From NCBI GenBank assembly GCA_963682025.1, contig OY821517.1, positions 98,951,946 through 99,015,945 of the forward strand: DNA of 64,000 bases. The letters run 5' to 3'. Shown here in pieces: positions 44,727 to 57,213 of the stretch (position 1 is the stretch's first letter; every line of letters begins with the position of its first letter). The notes beneath the pieces are model-generated. The model worked only from the letters and a program-made list of their open reading frames with translations, made no database searches and had not been told where the DNA came from. The translations under genes were made by a program, and so were the position numbers. The stretch is from Cordilura impudica. Lineage: Eukaryota > Arthropoda > Insecta > Diptera > Scathophagidae.

Positions 44727-47183
44727 TTTCTCCCTGCAATTTCGTTGCAAGTCCTCATAGTCAAAATTTAAATTAAATTTTTTCATTATTGCGACGACAA
44801 ATACTGGAGTTTCTAAACAACCATCACGTCATCTTTTTGTCTCTGATATCATAAATAAATTAAAATTTTTGGTTGATACCGATGCAGCTGTATCTGTTAT
44901 TCCTTTATTAAAATTTTATAAATATGAAGCTTACTCAACTGCTGATGGTTCCATTATTAAAACATTTGGAACTAAATTATTAACAATTGATTTAGGACCC
45001 AGTCATACTATTACATTTCTAATCCGATGCTAGATGCAGATTTTTATTTTATATTTTCGTATTGTCACTGATATGAAACAATAACTTGTTAAAAATTCAA
45101 ATATTAATTAATCCATTTTAGCTTCCTGGGAACATAAGAAATTCATTCCCTTAAATTTTTCATCCAAAAAACTAATTTTTGTATCTTTTAGACGAATTCC
45201 CTTCAATAACTGATGAACCTAACTACCTTAAACCTATTAAACACACAACAGTTTATAGAATTGAAATTAAAGGGTATCCACCATCTCAAATTAAATGTAG
45301 TCAAGTCCCAATTTAAATTTTAAATAGATACTGAAATTTGCAGACTATCCCATTCTCATACATCTTCTCCACTCCATCTGGCTCCTAAAAAAGAACATAA
45401 TGATTGGAGACCATGCGGATATTATCGAAGATTAAACTGCGTAACAATTTCACATCGATACCCCTTACCACACATTCAAGATCTAACAATAGATTTGCGG
45501 GGTAAATCAATTTTCTCTTAACTTCATTTGGTTAAGGCATATCATCAAATTTCTATGGCTGAAACCGACATTCACAAAACAGCCTACAACTCTTTTTGGA
45601 ATATTTGAACTTACAAACATGCCTTTTAGTCTAGGAAATAGTGCACAAACTTTTCAAAGATTCATTAACGAAGTTTTCTTTGGAATAGATTTTGTATTCA
45701 CTTAAGTAGATGATGTATTAAATGCAACTGAAGATGAAAATCAACATTTAGACCATTTTAAGAGAGATTTTCAATGTCTAGATGAATATGTCATAAACAT
45801 CAAGCCATCAACATGTGTTTTGGTGTTACTAGTCTTGAATTTTTAGGTTATAAATTCCTTATTAATTCATATTAGAAACCAAATTCGATAACCCAACTTC
45901 AGAAATTTATTGGAATGATAAATTATTATCATAGTTGTATACCTATCTTTCACCACTTCATGAGATAATCACAAAAGCATCTAAAACTAAGAGGAATGAA
46001 CTAATCTGGTTGTTGATACAGAAAAATCATTTGAGATTTTACAACTCAAATTTTCTTAAAATACTTTGCTTACTCATTTTGATAAAAACTGCAAGTCTTA
46101 GTTTGGCAATAGATGCCTCAAATTCAGCTATTGGGCCCATTTTACAGCAATATAAATATATAGCAATATACTCTTTCTCATCCTGGAGTACGTGCTACCA
46201 GAAAACTCATACAAAGTAAATATTTTTGGCCTTCAATGAGAAGGGATATCAATCTTTGGACTACAAATTGTATTAATTGTCAGAAATCTAAGGTTCATCA
46301 TTATGCAAAATCTCCAGTTCAAAAAGTAGATGTCCCATCTGGTAGATATGAACATATTTATATGGATTTCGTGGGACCTTTTCCAATTTCAAAAGGAAAT
46401 AAATATATTTTGACAACTATAGACCGATTCACTAGATGGCCGGAAGCTTATCTATTAAATGGTATTTCTTCAAAAATTATAGCTAAAACTTTTGTAAATA
46501 ATTATATACCACGTTTTGGAGTTCCTCTTCAAATAACAGTTTACCAAGGAACTCAATTACTTCGAAATTTGTTTGCGATTTGACAAAATTATTAGGTACA
46601 CATACAATTCATACATCTTGTTATCACTCACAGGCAAATAGTACGCTGGAACGTTTCACCGACAGCTAAAAACTTCTTTAAAAGCAGGTATTGGACTCAC
46701 CAACTACCAATAATTTTATTAGGAATCAGATCAAGTATTAAAGAAGAACTTAAATGTAGCCCTGTGGAATTGTTTTATGGTCAAACTTTAATAATACTAG
46801 GTTATTTGATTCATAAAATTCAACTACTTCAGATAAAATTCTTTAAAATTTAAGAGATCATTTTACTTCTGTTCGAAATAAAATCAATTATCATAAAAAT
46901 AATATTCGTTCTTTTGATTCAAAAGATATTTTCAAATGCGATTATGTTTTCATTAGAGTTACAAAGCAAAGCGGTTTACAGTCTCCCTCTGAAGGGCCTT
47001 TTAAAGTAATTGAAAAGTATCGGAATACTTTTAAAATTCAATGTGGTAGTATAATTAAGACTGTTTATATAGATTAACTCAAATCAAATACCAAATAAAA
47101 ATACCAATCAAAACACAAATTATTATATTAACTAATCTTTACTTTTATGTTTTGCCTTTCATTTACACGTAATTTACTTTGTA

Positions 47184-48112
47184 CAGGGTGCGGCTAAAGT
47201 AACTATATGATTTGTTTTTTAAATAACTATTGAATGGAATGAAAAAAACAAAAAAATTTATGATAAAAAGAAAGTTTATTTTATGTTATTTTTTTACATT
47301 AATTATGAAAAATAATATCAATTAAATGAGAACCGTTTTCTCTAACGCAAAAATGTGCTCTTTTTATGGCATTTTCCATAACTTTGTTGAGTGTTTCTTG
47401 TGGTATACGATCAATTTCTTCCTTAATGTTGTCCTTTAGTTGCTGCAAGGTTTGGGGCTTATTTGGGATCCCCAAAATCTGTTGTTTTGTTTATTTACGA
47501 AACCGTTCAAGTGAAAATGCGCTTCGTCGGTCATCATTAAATTTGACAAAAAATTTTCATTTTGATCAACGAGATTTAAAACTGCATATTCCAAGCGCAA
47601 TACGAAGTCCTCAGGATATAGTTTTTGGACTACTTGGATTTTGTAAGGGAAGAGGTGCAAATCGTGTTTTAAAATTCGCCGAAGAGTGCGGTCAGAAAGC
47701 TGCAACTGGGAAGATCGTCTTCTCGTTGATGTCTGCGGATTTTCTTCGACGCTCTGTCGCACAGCATCAATATTTTCGGCCGATCTGCCAGTTCGAGGTC
47801 TGCCCGTACGTCTTGAATCTCCGACAGTCCCATATTCAGCAAAATTATTCACCAACGAACGAATGGTTGGACCCGTTGGAGCAGTTCTTACACCATAAAA
47901 TCTTCTGTATGCACGTTGAGTATTAATTATCGAACGATGATTTTCAATGAATAGAAAAACAATCTTAGTTCTTTGCGCAATTGTATAGCGTTCCATTTTT
48001 AAATATTCTCCCAAGTTTAATTTCTGAAATAGGAAAAAAGAAAAAGTTAAATACTCGCAAGCAAAGAAATTACAATTGTTTTACATCATATAGTAACTTT
48101 AGCCGCACCCTG
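47184..48112 (-). mobile_element. Internally deleted mariner-type element
   Basis: TA duplication flanks both ends. The TIRs CAGGGTGCGGCTAAAGT match inward, followed by ACTATATGAT on both sides. It is 929 bases, shorter than an intact mariner because the catalytic middle is missing. It lies in the 3' LTR region of the LTR element. Confidence 0.85.
47299..47996 (-). pseudogene. mariner-type transposase, central deletion
   Basis: The ATG at 47996 (MERYTIAQRTKIV) opens the paired HTH domain (PTGPTIRSLVNNF, LSDRTLRRILKHDL). It runs to the first catalytic block MTDEAHFHLNGFVNKQNNRF at about 47480. It then jumps directly to the C-terminal LQQLKDNIKEEIDRIPQETL and GSHLIDIIFHN with stop at 47299. 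The second and third catalytic Asp regions are deleted. The pieces resemble the transposase at 13938. The ORF on the opposite strand (47366-47926) is only its shadow. Confidence 0.8.
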
Positions 48113-48534
48113 TACATTCACTTTATATATTTATGTTTATCAAGTTTGTATGTGTTATATGTTTTCTTGTTTTCAAATTATTTTCAAAACATTTCATAAT
48201 AAATTTATATATCAATCAAAGAAGTTGAATAGATTTTTTTAATAAAAATATATATCAACTTCAGCCTCCTATAATAGTCCGTTTATACAAAATTAACTAA
48301 TAAATATAATTGGAAAAGAAATGAAAAAAAAACAATGTGAAATAAGTCAACGATGCTGTTTTCTTCTATATTGGCTGATGACTGACATCAGTGGAAAAAA
48401 AAACAGTTGACTTTGTGCATTAGATTTTTTTTACAAAAATTCGATTCAAATTAAAGAATATTTTTTAAACTTTTCCACTGACTTTACTTGAGATAGTCAA
48501 AAATCTAGGCCTTGATTTGAATTTGTTGAGAGGA

Positions 48535-48880
48535 TAACGGTATGACGGTGCCGCAAACATATCTGGACGTCATTATGGCGTTCAAGCAATAATAAAAAAA
48601 ACATATGCAAGCGCTATGCGGCTCAAATATCCTTAATTTGTGTCTAAATATTTTAGAAATAAATACTTTTACGACCATTTCCGAAATATGTAATTATTTT
48701 CGAGGGCCTTCGAAAGGGACAGACATTTTGTCACATATTTAAAGAAAGTCAATCTGGCAAAATACTGCAGTTGTATTGCGAAACTCGATGGGGTTGAACG
48801 GCATGACTATGTACAAATATTTTAGAACTCAACACCACGATTAATTGAATCCTTGGAAAATATGAACGATAAAGGTAAGT
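48535..48880 (+). pseudogene. hAT-type transposase fragment
   Basis: The plus strand reads YDGAANISGRHYGVQAIIKK, a hAT/ZMYM-type motif (GYDGAANMSG...GVQA), and continues through NYFRGPSKGTDIL to a CETRWVERHDYV-like block, where one extra G breaks the frame. No zinc finger or terminal dimerisation region was found and TIRs were not located. Confidence 0.6.
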
Positions 48881-48901
48881 TTTTAAAGAAATACTTTTTA
48901 A

Positions 48902-48955
48902 AAAGTAAGAGTGTTAAATTCGGCTGTGCCGAATCTTTGATACCCTCCACCTCGG
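48902..48955 (-). repeat. Family 2 end fragment, reversed
   Basis: It reads AAGTAAGAGTGTTAAATTCG, then the hairpin ATTCGGCTGTGCCGAAT, then TTTGATACCCTCCACC. It is an isolated end of the family-2 repeat. Confidence 0.55.
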
Positions 48956-49306
48956 TTTTAGTATTGATAATAAATGTAAATAAAATATTTGAAAAAGTAA
49001 ACAATTTATTAAACTTAATACCAAATTATATCAGCAAATTCTGTGGGCTGATCCGCTTAACAGATGATTTTTTTTTATTTCAAGAGTTGCTCTATAAAGC
49101 TCTCTCACATTACTAATTCCCGCTCAAACTAGGAAAGGTCGTTTTCGTCTTTTCTATAATTTCGGATAAAAGCAAACACGTTTCGGTGTTTGCTTTTTGG
49201 TCATCGTGGTTGCTGATCGCCATGCATTTACGTTATATACCTATATGCATGCGTTTCCGGTTATATGACAAAACCTCTCGTTTAATTTAGTTTAAGTTTT
49301 TGCAAA
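48956..49306. other. Unassigned spacer
   Basis: No gene is called. A short palindromic block AAGCAAACACGTTTCGGTG / TGTTTGCTT is visible at about 49172-49197. Confidence 0.35.
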
Positions 49307-49446
49307 TTAAATAGCTTGCCCTAACCTCCATTGCGAAGGCCTTAAATCGTTGTAATTGGAGATGGCTGTAGGATCTCCAGTGTAGGTATAGTTTCTGGCC
49401 AAATAATTCTTCAATGCGGCCGTATAGGTAGCAAAATAATAACCAA
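49307..49446 (-). pseudogene. Coding-like patch of unknown origin (C-terminal exon fragment?)
   Basis: About 46 minus-strand codons read YYFATYTAALKNYLARNYTY and then GDPTAISNYNDLRPSQWRLG, ending QAI and stop. The patch has mixed third-position bases (ACC, TAC, GCC, ATC, TCC), unlike its AT-rich surroundings. It abuts a truncated mini-me-like repeat at 49455. No acceptor site is clear. I do not recognise the protein. It may be the last exon of a host gene cut by the repeat, or chance. Confidence 0.3.
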
Positions 49447-49454
49447 AAAAATCA

Positions 49455-50049
49455 AATCTGCAGGTCGCAAATATGAATATATTTTGATGAAATTTGGTAT
49501 TTAATCTTTTATCGGCCATAGGATGAACGCTATTGAAAGTGGTGAGAATCGGTCCATGTTCAGACCTAGCCCCCATACAAATTACCCCTATGAAATCGAC
49601 ATAAATTGCCAAATTGTCATATAGATCTTACTCAAATTGGGTTTTGTATGCATTCATTACGTCTATTAATGAGTAGTCCAAAAATGATCCCTTTGGCCCC
49701 ATATAGAGCTGCTTCCCGATCTGCACTTAAATCTATCAAAAAACAAAAATATTGCACTGACTCTTCTCAAATTTTGTTTGTACATATATATTTTTGCAAA
49801 ATACAAGAGACTATACCAAACATGGTCAGGAGCGGTCGATTTTTGGGCCTAGTCCCCATATAGATATAGCATCCGATATGAACTTTTTCATATCTGCAGC
49901 CGAAAAAATTAATAAAAATCCCACTCAAATTTGGTTTATGCTTATTTTCTATATCCAGTTAGTTGGGCCTGAGAGATAGGGTCTCTAAACGCATGGTATA
50001 GGGTATCGTATAGTCGGTCTAGACCGACTATAATTTTCTTACTTGTTTT
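49455..50049 (-). mobile_element. mini-me/DINE-like repeat, copy e (truncated)
   Basis: It starts inside the family sequence at CTGCAGGTCGCAAATATG, lacking the TATACC end and the (GTCC)n tract. It runs intact to the hairpin and TTTTCTTACTTGT. Its end coincides with the left border of duplication copy B. Confidence 0.65.
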
Positions 50050-51894
50050 ATTATAGATTCGTAATTTTTTTTGTTAATAATTAATATTTTATTTCCTTTT
50101 TATTCAACTTGTTTGCTTTTGTTTTTAAATGTCAATTTTTTAGTCACTGGGTTGTAATTTTCCACTACAATATTAAAAATCACAATAGTATCATTTGGAG
50201 GTGCCCAAGTTTGACTAGATTTTATGAGATTTTGCACAAATCTAGTAACGAGGTAGATTTTGTTTTGTTTTGAGCTAGATGTAAACGCACTTTTAAACTA
50301 TTTTAATGTAACAAGCATTTATTCTGTTGGTGTATACAGGGGCGTAGAGTAATTAAAAGCAGTTTAAAAGTGCCTAAAATGTGATCATCAAAATTTATTT
50401 CGATTTATGAAAACGCAAAGAAAATATCCTAGAAATTTCAGTTTATTGAAGTCGATTGCAATTGATGCAATATTTTAGTTTTATAAATAATAAAGCTACC
50501 ACTAGCCTAAGGCCCTCGGTTAGTATCTTCTGGGTTCGCGTTTCGGTTTGCATTTGTATAAAAAAATCGAATTTTTTTTAATTCATTTTAAAGTATTTCA
50601 GACAAATTTCAAGCGTGTCGTTACGTTTTTTTTTAACTCTTTCTATTAACTCAATCTCTCTGTCTGTCGTGGGGCAACCCCATTCTCCCTTAGTCTTTTT
50701 GTGACAACAGATTATTTTGCGGTTGTCACGCACAGTTACGCGTGGTCACGCCCAGTCACGGAGTGATCTAAATGTCATTTCCTCCCATCCGACCGATCTG
50801 AAACTTAGTCCATACACTTGCTGTGAAAAAAAGTTTAACTTTGACTTAGTCACGCACAGTCACGCATAGTCACGGAGTAATCTAAATGTCATTTCCCCTC
50901 ATCCGATCGATCTGAAACTTCGTCCATACACTTGCTGTGAAAAAACATTAACTTTGACTTAGCCACGCATAGTCACGGTGTGATCTAAATGTCATTTTCC
51001 CTCATCCGATCGATCTGAAACTTGGTCCATACACTTGCTGTGAAAAAAAGATTAACTTTTACTTAGTAACGCACAGTCACGCATGGTCACGCACAGTCTC
51101 GGAGTGACTGATGAATGATCATCTTCGACATAGTCACGCGCAATCACGCATAGTCACGCACAGTCACGGAGTGATTTAAACCCCATTTTCTCTTATCCGA
51201 TCGATCTCAAACTTGGTCGATAGACTTGCTGTGAAAAAAGATTAGCTTTGACTTAGTCACGCACAGTCACGGAGAGATTAAAACCCCACTTCGCCTCATC
51301 CGATGGATCTGAAACTTTGTCCATAGACTTGTTGTGGCCAAAGATTAATTTTAAGATAGTCACACACAGTCACGGAGATATTCAAAACTCAGATGCATAA
51401 GGAAAGAAAAAGTTTTAATAAAAACTTTTTTTATGGGTTAGATTATTTTTTTAATAAAATATACACATTAATTCAAAAAAGGTTTTTAGGTTTTTAAGTA
51501 GATTTAAAATTAATAGTTTATTACCGAAAAATTATTACAATCATATCCTAAACTACAGCTAACTTTGAAATTTAATTAATAAAATTAATTAATAAATAAT
51601 AAGCAGCTCGTCAGTTGAAGAAGTTGAATTAATTTTTTTAATAAAAATATATATTTTTCATTGGCGATCCTGATTAAAAATATATAAATACGTGTTTAGT
51701 TTTATCTGAAATTATTAAGTATTCCATTTAAAAAATCTGCACATTAAAAAACTACGTATTAAATTTGGAAAACTGCATATTCAATCAAAGTTGACATTAG
51801 ATCAACAATTAAATAATTTTGGATTAGTACGAGAATATTAAGAACAATCAAATTCTTCATCTTCAAATAATGAAAATTGCAAATTACAATTTGC
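50050..51894. repeat. Segmental duplication, copy B
   Basis: The counterpart of 40790-42403, with the same module order. It lacks part of the TIR-element end (the stretch between GAGCTAGAT and GTAAACGCAC is shortened) but has more GTCACGCACA units. It ends with the LTR/PBS part of the CsRn1-like element and no gag. Confidence 0.85.
50690..51410. repeat. GTCACGCACA tandem array, copy B
   Basis: About six compound units (spacing 113, 103, 192 and 102 bases between CTGAAACTT-type blocks), the same unit as 41440-41970. Copy number differs between the two duplicates. Confidence 0.8.
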
Positions 51895-52529
51895 TTTTCG
51901 CTTTTTTTTTTATTAACAACAGGTAGTTTAGCATTATTTGTTTTAAATGTTGGTGAATATTTACTCCCTTTATATTAACTCGTAGTGCCTGCTTGTAGTC
52001 AAAATTTTGGATCGATTTTTAACCCCGTTACCCAATCGATCTGAAACTTTGCAGGCGGGCTCGTGGTGATAACAAAAGTGATCTAAAAATTTTTTTGTGA
52101 TGCCAAAACAATGGAAACTTTTAAATTTTTCTACCAGAGTTCATAAAATAATGTACAAAGGCTTAGTTTTCATTACATTATTTCCACAACGACCACAAAA
52201 AACAAGTCCAGCTATGACAATAACACAACATTTAGAATAACAACAAGAACAATACAGAAACATATATTTTTTCAATTTTTTTCATGATTTTTCAAACAGA
52301 AACCTTCTCATGACAGTTCGAATCTAATTCTCTTTACGAACGGTCGTGTAAATAATTAAAGCGCTTAGAGTACAACTATTTAAAATTAATAACAAGTGTA
52401 TATTTTTGTTTTTGCAATTGCCTATTCTTGATCTCATTTGAACTCACGTGGTAGTCAATTCAGCTTAAAACAGGAATAAAAAATCTAGCCAAATCTTCAT
52501 CAAAAAGGAAGCTCCTTGCCAACAAGAAG

Positions 52530-53651
52530 ATGACTAAACTTCCTCCGGGTTTTAACCCGAATATCGCGTCAACTTCAAGCAACAGATTTAACCTGCTTGC
52601 TGGCCTTAATGATATGGACGTAACTCCTGTATCAAATATCAACGAGGTTAAACAACACAAACCTCCACCTATTGTTGTTGAAGCTAACGCCGCATTTACA
52701 GAAATACAAAAACTACTTGGTAAAGACTGTATTTTCAAACGTACTTCAATTGGTACTAAAATTTTTGCTCCAAGTAAAGAAATGTACGAATGCTACAAGC
52801 AAATTCTTAAAGAGAGTAAGTTGGAGTTTCACTCTTATGGCTCCAAAGATAATAGGTTATACACCACTTTTGCGGTTTACCCCGCATAAAAACTGAGAAC
52901 ATCACCGCAGAGCTAAAAAACTATAACCTGTCCTCTTTTTCAGTAGCTGAAATAATCACCAAATTCAGTTCGAACAACAATGCAGTTTACAAAGTTCAAT
53001 TTGTACGTAAAAATTTTAACTCAACTGCCTTAAGAAACGTAAGAACAATTTCAAATATTATAATTTCCTGGAAAAAATACAAATCTAAATCCAGAAATAA
53101 ACCAACTTAATGCTGGAACTGCTTAATGTATGGCCATGGAGGTGAACATTGTCATCGTAGTGCTGCGTGTATGATATGTGCAGAACAACATCATACAAGT
53201 GTGTGTCCGTTTAACACAAATGAAAAAAGACCAGCTGTTTTTACATGCTTTAATTGCAAAAAAACATGGAAAACAGAGAACTGATCACTCTGCGAACGAC
53301 ATCAATTGTCCGTGACGTTCTCTCTATTTGGAAACTAGAACAAGAGTAACATCTAAAAGTCAGAATACTAGTAGACAACAACAACAAAATAACTCATTTC
53401 AATTAAAGGTAGGAGATTTCCCTAATTTAAGAAACAACTCAAATTGTAATAATAACATCAACAATAACACAATAAATAACTGCAAAGCCACATATGCTAA
53501 CCAGCTGAGAACAAACAACGATTTATTTAGCATCGATGAGCTTTTTGATATTTTCACTACAGCTATGGATGATTTGCATAAGTGCACTTCAAAAGTACAA
53601 CAAATCAAAGTTGTAATGTCAATGGTAAAATACGCCCATGGATTATACTAA
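52530..53651 (+). pseudogene. LINE ORF1 (gag-like nucleic-acid-binding protein), frameshifted
   Basis: ATG 52530 opens 119 codons (MTKLPPGFNP) to a premature stop at 52889. The continuation in other frames includes zinc knuckles CWNCLMYGHGGEHC (CX2CX4HX4C) near 53112, then CMICAEQHHTSVC, then a third broken one, CFNCKKTW, near 53250. The last 107 codons (53328-53651) are open, with an Asn/Gln-rich stretch, and overlap the ORF2 start. The protein normally binds LINE RNA. At least two frameshifts and one stop are present. Confidence 0.8.
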
Positions 53652-56268
53652 TAATTTAAACGAATTCAAAATGCTTCACTTGAATGCTAATGGCATTTCA
53701 AACTTTTCTAAATTAAAACAATTTGAGATACTAATTGAACGAGAAAATATTAAAGTAGCGTCTTTGAATGAAACATTTTTTTCAGAAAATCATAGACCCT
53801 ACTTTAAAAATTATTATTTATATAGAAGTGACAGAACAGATGCAAGAGGAGGAGGAGTAGCTCTGTTAATTCATAAATCTGTCGCTCACAAAAACCTCTT
53901 TATATCAAACACCTCATCAATCGAAAACATCTCAATTGAAGTTATTATAAATAATAGACCTATTGTTGTATCTTGGTTATATTCACCAAGTGGGTATATC
54001 TTATATAACTTCTGTGCTGATATCTTGAACCTAACACCTTCCACCAAAGAATATATAGTTTTTGGTGACCTAAATGCCAAACATTGTTCATGGAATTGTC
54101 GTTCAAATAATACTGCAGGAATCGCACTCAACAACCTACAGCAATCAAGCAATTTTTTTATTCACTATCCAAATAGTCCAACCCTATTCCCCCATCAACA
54201 CAATCGCGAAGCATCCACAGTCGATATTATTTTAAGCAATACCGCTTTAAATATAGACGTAAAGACAATGGATTACGAAATACCATCAGACCATCGCCCC
54301 ATTATGTGTACACTTAAAAGATCAGTGGCCTCGCAGGTTGACCTCAACTATTATGATTATAGTGCAACCAACTGGAACATTTATATGAATTTTTTAGAAA
54401 ATAAAATCACGTTAAATTCGGATATATATAATACCAAGGTAGTAATTGATCAGGAAATACAAAAATTTATAAATGTAGTCTTCGAAGCAAGGGATGCGTC
54501 TACACCTAAAATAACTTAACAAAATAATTACACATTACCAGAAAGTACTGTGAAATATATAAAACTAAGAAGAAGCTTTAAAAGAAAAAGCCAACGATCT
54601 TCAAATATAGCCGAGCAAACTTTTTATAATCAATGTACTAAGTTTCTAAGTAACATGATTGATAAAAGTATTAATTCGGAGCGCAATAAGAAATGGTCTC
54701 AATTATTATCCAATTTAAAACCAGGTGATAAATCATTTTGGAAAATAAGCAGGAAATTACGAGGAAAAGGAAAAAATCAAATCGCTCACTTCAAAGTTGG
54801 AAATATAAAAATAATATCTGATAAGGACAAGGCTGAAGTCCTGGCAAATACATTTGTCCAAGCAAATAACCTCACTTCGAACTATAACCACTCGTCAGAT
54901 ACACTAATAAATACAACAGTAAATAATTTTAAGAAGGAAAATCCCAGTTCTGAATCTGCAATTTATACATCTCTTGAAGAAGTAATGAATATTGTCTCAT
55001 CAATAAAACCCTCAAAATCCCCTGGTTTTGACAATGTTCCGAACCTGCTCTTAAAGAAACTACCACTCAAAGCTCTAAAATTACTGGTTATAATATTTAA
55101 CAGCTGCATCAAACTCAACTATTTCCCAAACCATTTCAAAAATGCTAAGGTTATAGCTGTCAATAAACCTAATAAGCCAAAAAATAACCCAAATAGCTAT
55201 AGACCTATTAGTTTATTAAGTAACTTAGGTAAAATATTTGAAAAAATACTACATTCTCATCTTAGTGAATTTGTAACGACCAATTCTATTGTTGCTAAAG
55301 AACAATTTGGATTTTAAAAAGGGCATAGCACTACTCACCAAATAAACAGAATTAAAAATCAAATAATCAGCAATAAAAACAATAAACGTTCAACGTGTCT
55401 AATATTGTTGGATATCGAAAAAGCGTTTGACACCGTTTGGCATAATGGCGTAGTATTTAAACTTCTTGATGCAAATATACCAAAATATTTATGCAAACTT
55501 ATTTCAGATTTCATTCACGGCAGAAGCTTTAAAGTTGCGATTAATAATGAAACATCATCTCCAAAAACCATCACCACAGGGTTACATCAAGGATCAGTCT
55601 TGTCGCCATTGCTTTACTCGATATATACATCCGATTTCAAAGTTCCGAAGTATATGAAAGTAGCTTACTACGCAGATGATACTGCGTTAATTTCTTCAAA
55701 CAAACTTACAAGTGCACTCCTGAAGAAAATGGAAAAGGGACTTGTAAATTGCAGTAAATATTTTCACAAATGGAAAATCAAAATTAATCCAAACAAGACC
55801 CAAGCAATTATTTTTCCGTTCAACAAATCTCCCAAAAGACTGCCAAGACGTCATCTTCATATTGGAAATAATACCATAAATGTACTTAATCATGTCAAAT
55901 ATCTCGGAGTTGTCTTGGACAAAAAGCTTACTTTTAAACAACATATTATGGCTACGTGTCAAAAAGCTATAAAATCATTTAAAGCATTATGGCCACTACT
56001 AAATAGAAGATCATTTCTAAACCCCAAAAACAAAAATCTACTCTTCAAAAGTGTTATAAGGCCGATATTAACATACGCGTGTCCTATTTGGAGTGACGCT
56101 GCCAACTGTCACCTAAAACGCTTACAAATTATACAAAACAAATGTCTTAAAATGATAAATAAAAAGCCCTGGAGGTATTCTACAAATCTTCTTCATGAAG
56201 AAACAGGTTATGAAAAAATTATCGATTTCATAACAAGGATTAATAACAATTACTTTGCCAAAATTTAA
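53638..56268 (+). pseudogene. LINE ORF2 (endonuclease and reverse transcriptase), two stops
   Basis: One frame runs for 877 codons with only two in-frame TAA stops, at 54517-54519 and 55315-55317. The N-terminal apurinic-type endonuclease has LHLNANGI, SLNETFF, FGDLNAKH and SDHRPI. The RT has KPSKSPGFDNVPN, NSYRPISLLSNLGKIFEKIL, LLDIEKAFDTVWHNGV, TTGLHQGSVLSPLLYSIYTS, and the catalytic YADDTALIS near 55670. HVKYLGVVLDKKLTF follows, and the C-terminus ends FAKI. All catalytic motifs remain. Low damage suggests a recent insertion; reading through two stops is unlikely, so this copy is probably inactive. Confidence 0.92.
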
Positions 56269-57213
56269 AATTCCGCTTACCCACTGATAAGAGAATGTAG
56301 AGAAATAACGTAAAATTAAAAAGAAATCACCAAATTGAAAATTATGTGCTTATAGAGGTATATTATTTCTAATAAACCTCCTATAAGCACATAAATATTT
56401 TCAGATAGTATTTGAATTTATTAAATCATATAAAGGTTTTTTCCTCCCATTTTCCTTTAAAAACCATTAAAAAATAATATAAAAACTATTTAATATCTTT
56501 AGGTCCTATGTATTATTTGTTGCAATATCTATATGTAAAGATAAGATCTCATATGTAAATATCAAAATTTGTTAAAATATGTAAATAAAGGAAGAATGTT
56601 TAATTGAATTGAATTGAACCTTCTCATAATGTTGGTCAATCATTCTCGCTAAAAACGAGCGCCCCAGTTATCCTATTGAGGGCGTGATCGTGACAAGAAC
56701 AACATAGACAAATCATATTTTTCAAGACTTTTTTTACTTCTTCATTCCAGTCTGGGGAAATAATCAACCGATTTGGACGATATCAAATAGCAAACTTCTC
56801 AGGATGTTGGTGAAGCATTTTTATGCCAACAAGCACCCTAGCTGCCCGCTTGAAGCCGTCATCGTAATTTCCACAGACGGACGGACGGACATCGCTATAT
56901 CAACTTCGCTTGTTATAAGGATCACAAATATATATATTTTATGGGGTCCAAAATTTTTGTTCTAATTATTACAAATGGAATGACAAACTTATATATACCC
57001 TCTGCACACTGGGGTGGAGGGCAAAATTATAATAGAAACTGGCCAACAAGAAACGCAATTAAATTTAAATTTAATTGGTATTCGAAATTAAAATTTCAGT
57101 ACGACAACAGTTTTAAAGTGGGAGCTGTACACAATATTATTTGTAATATTGAGTTTAAGAAGCAGGTGGAGGGTATCAAAGATCCGAATTTAACACTCTT
57201 TCTTGTTTTATAT

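Larger units (their letters stand above)
42746..47077 (+). pseudogene. gag-pol of the CsRn1-like LTR element
   Basis: Gag starts MVNTRSMQQNTQ and has IKLPQFWTSCGET, continuing in pieces between insertions to about 44340. That last piece (CWYHQIIGNKALKC) recalls the CWYH-x-FG-x-A-x-C motif of this clade. Protease is LVDTDAAVSVIP (Asp-Thr-Asp in place of Asp-Thr-Gly) near 44871. RT has YRRLNCVTISHRYPLPHIQD and a broken YxDD box (stop before VDDVL) near 45705. Integrase (46200-46583) has CINCQKSK, the catalytic-region YMDFVGPFP, and VPLQITVYQGTQ, where the second catalytic Asp is Tyr. The tail ends near 47077. Multiple stops and frame changes occur throughout. The clade is judged from Gag motifs and is tentative; Ty3/gypsy is secure. 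Confidence 0.75.
42121..48263 (+). mobile_element. Ty3/gypsy LTR element (CsRn1-like, inferred), decayed and multiply interrupted
   Basis: The last about 45 bases of an LTR (GAAGTTGAATTAATTTTTTT and following) occur at 42121-42165 and again at 48219-48263. TGGCGATCCTGATT follows the left one as a primer-binding site, resembling a mutated tRNA-Trp-type TGGTGACCCCGA. LTR starts could not be fixed. Nested insertions are at 43079-43221 (MITE), 43365 to about 44000 (Helitron-like), 44360-44726 (Helitron) and 47184-48112 (mariner). Confidence 0.65.
52312..56616 (+). mobile_element. Full-length jockey-type LINE with target duplication
   Basis: AACCTTCTCAT is present at 52301-52311 and again at 56617-56627, a perfect 11-base target-site duplication. 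The element has a 5' UTR, ORF1 (52530), ORF2 (53638-56268), and a 3' UTR ending in a short TTGAATTGAATTGAA-type tail instead of plain poly(A). ORF1 and ORF2 overlap slightly, as is common in this clade. Confidence 0.92.
51915..57213 (-). mobile_element. Family 2 mini-me-like repeat, copy B, split by a LINE
   Basis: The two halves 51915-52311 and 56628-57213 together match 30785-31620 in reverse, including the (GACG)n tract at 56877-56891 and the CCACCCCAGTGTGCAG block near 57003-57018. The end AACACTCTTTCTTG at 57212 is complete. The LINE at 52312-56616 lies between, with the target duplicated. Confidence 0.75.

Noticed and set aside
47366..47926. 186-codon plus-strand ORF
   Set aside because: It is the antisense shadow of the mariner-type transposase, which has clear HTH and catalytic motifs on the minus strand.
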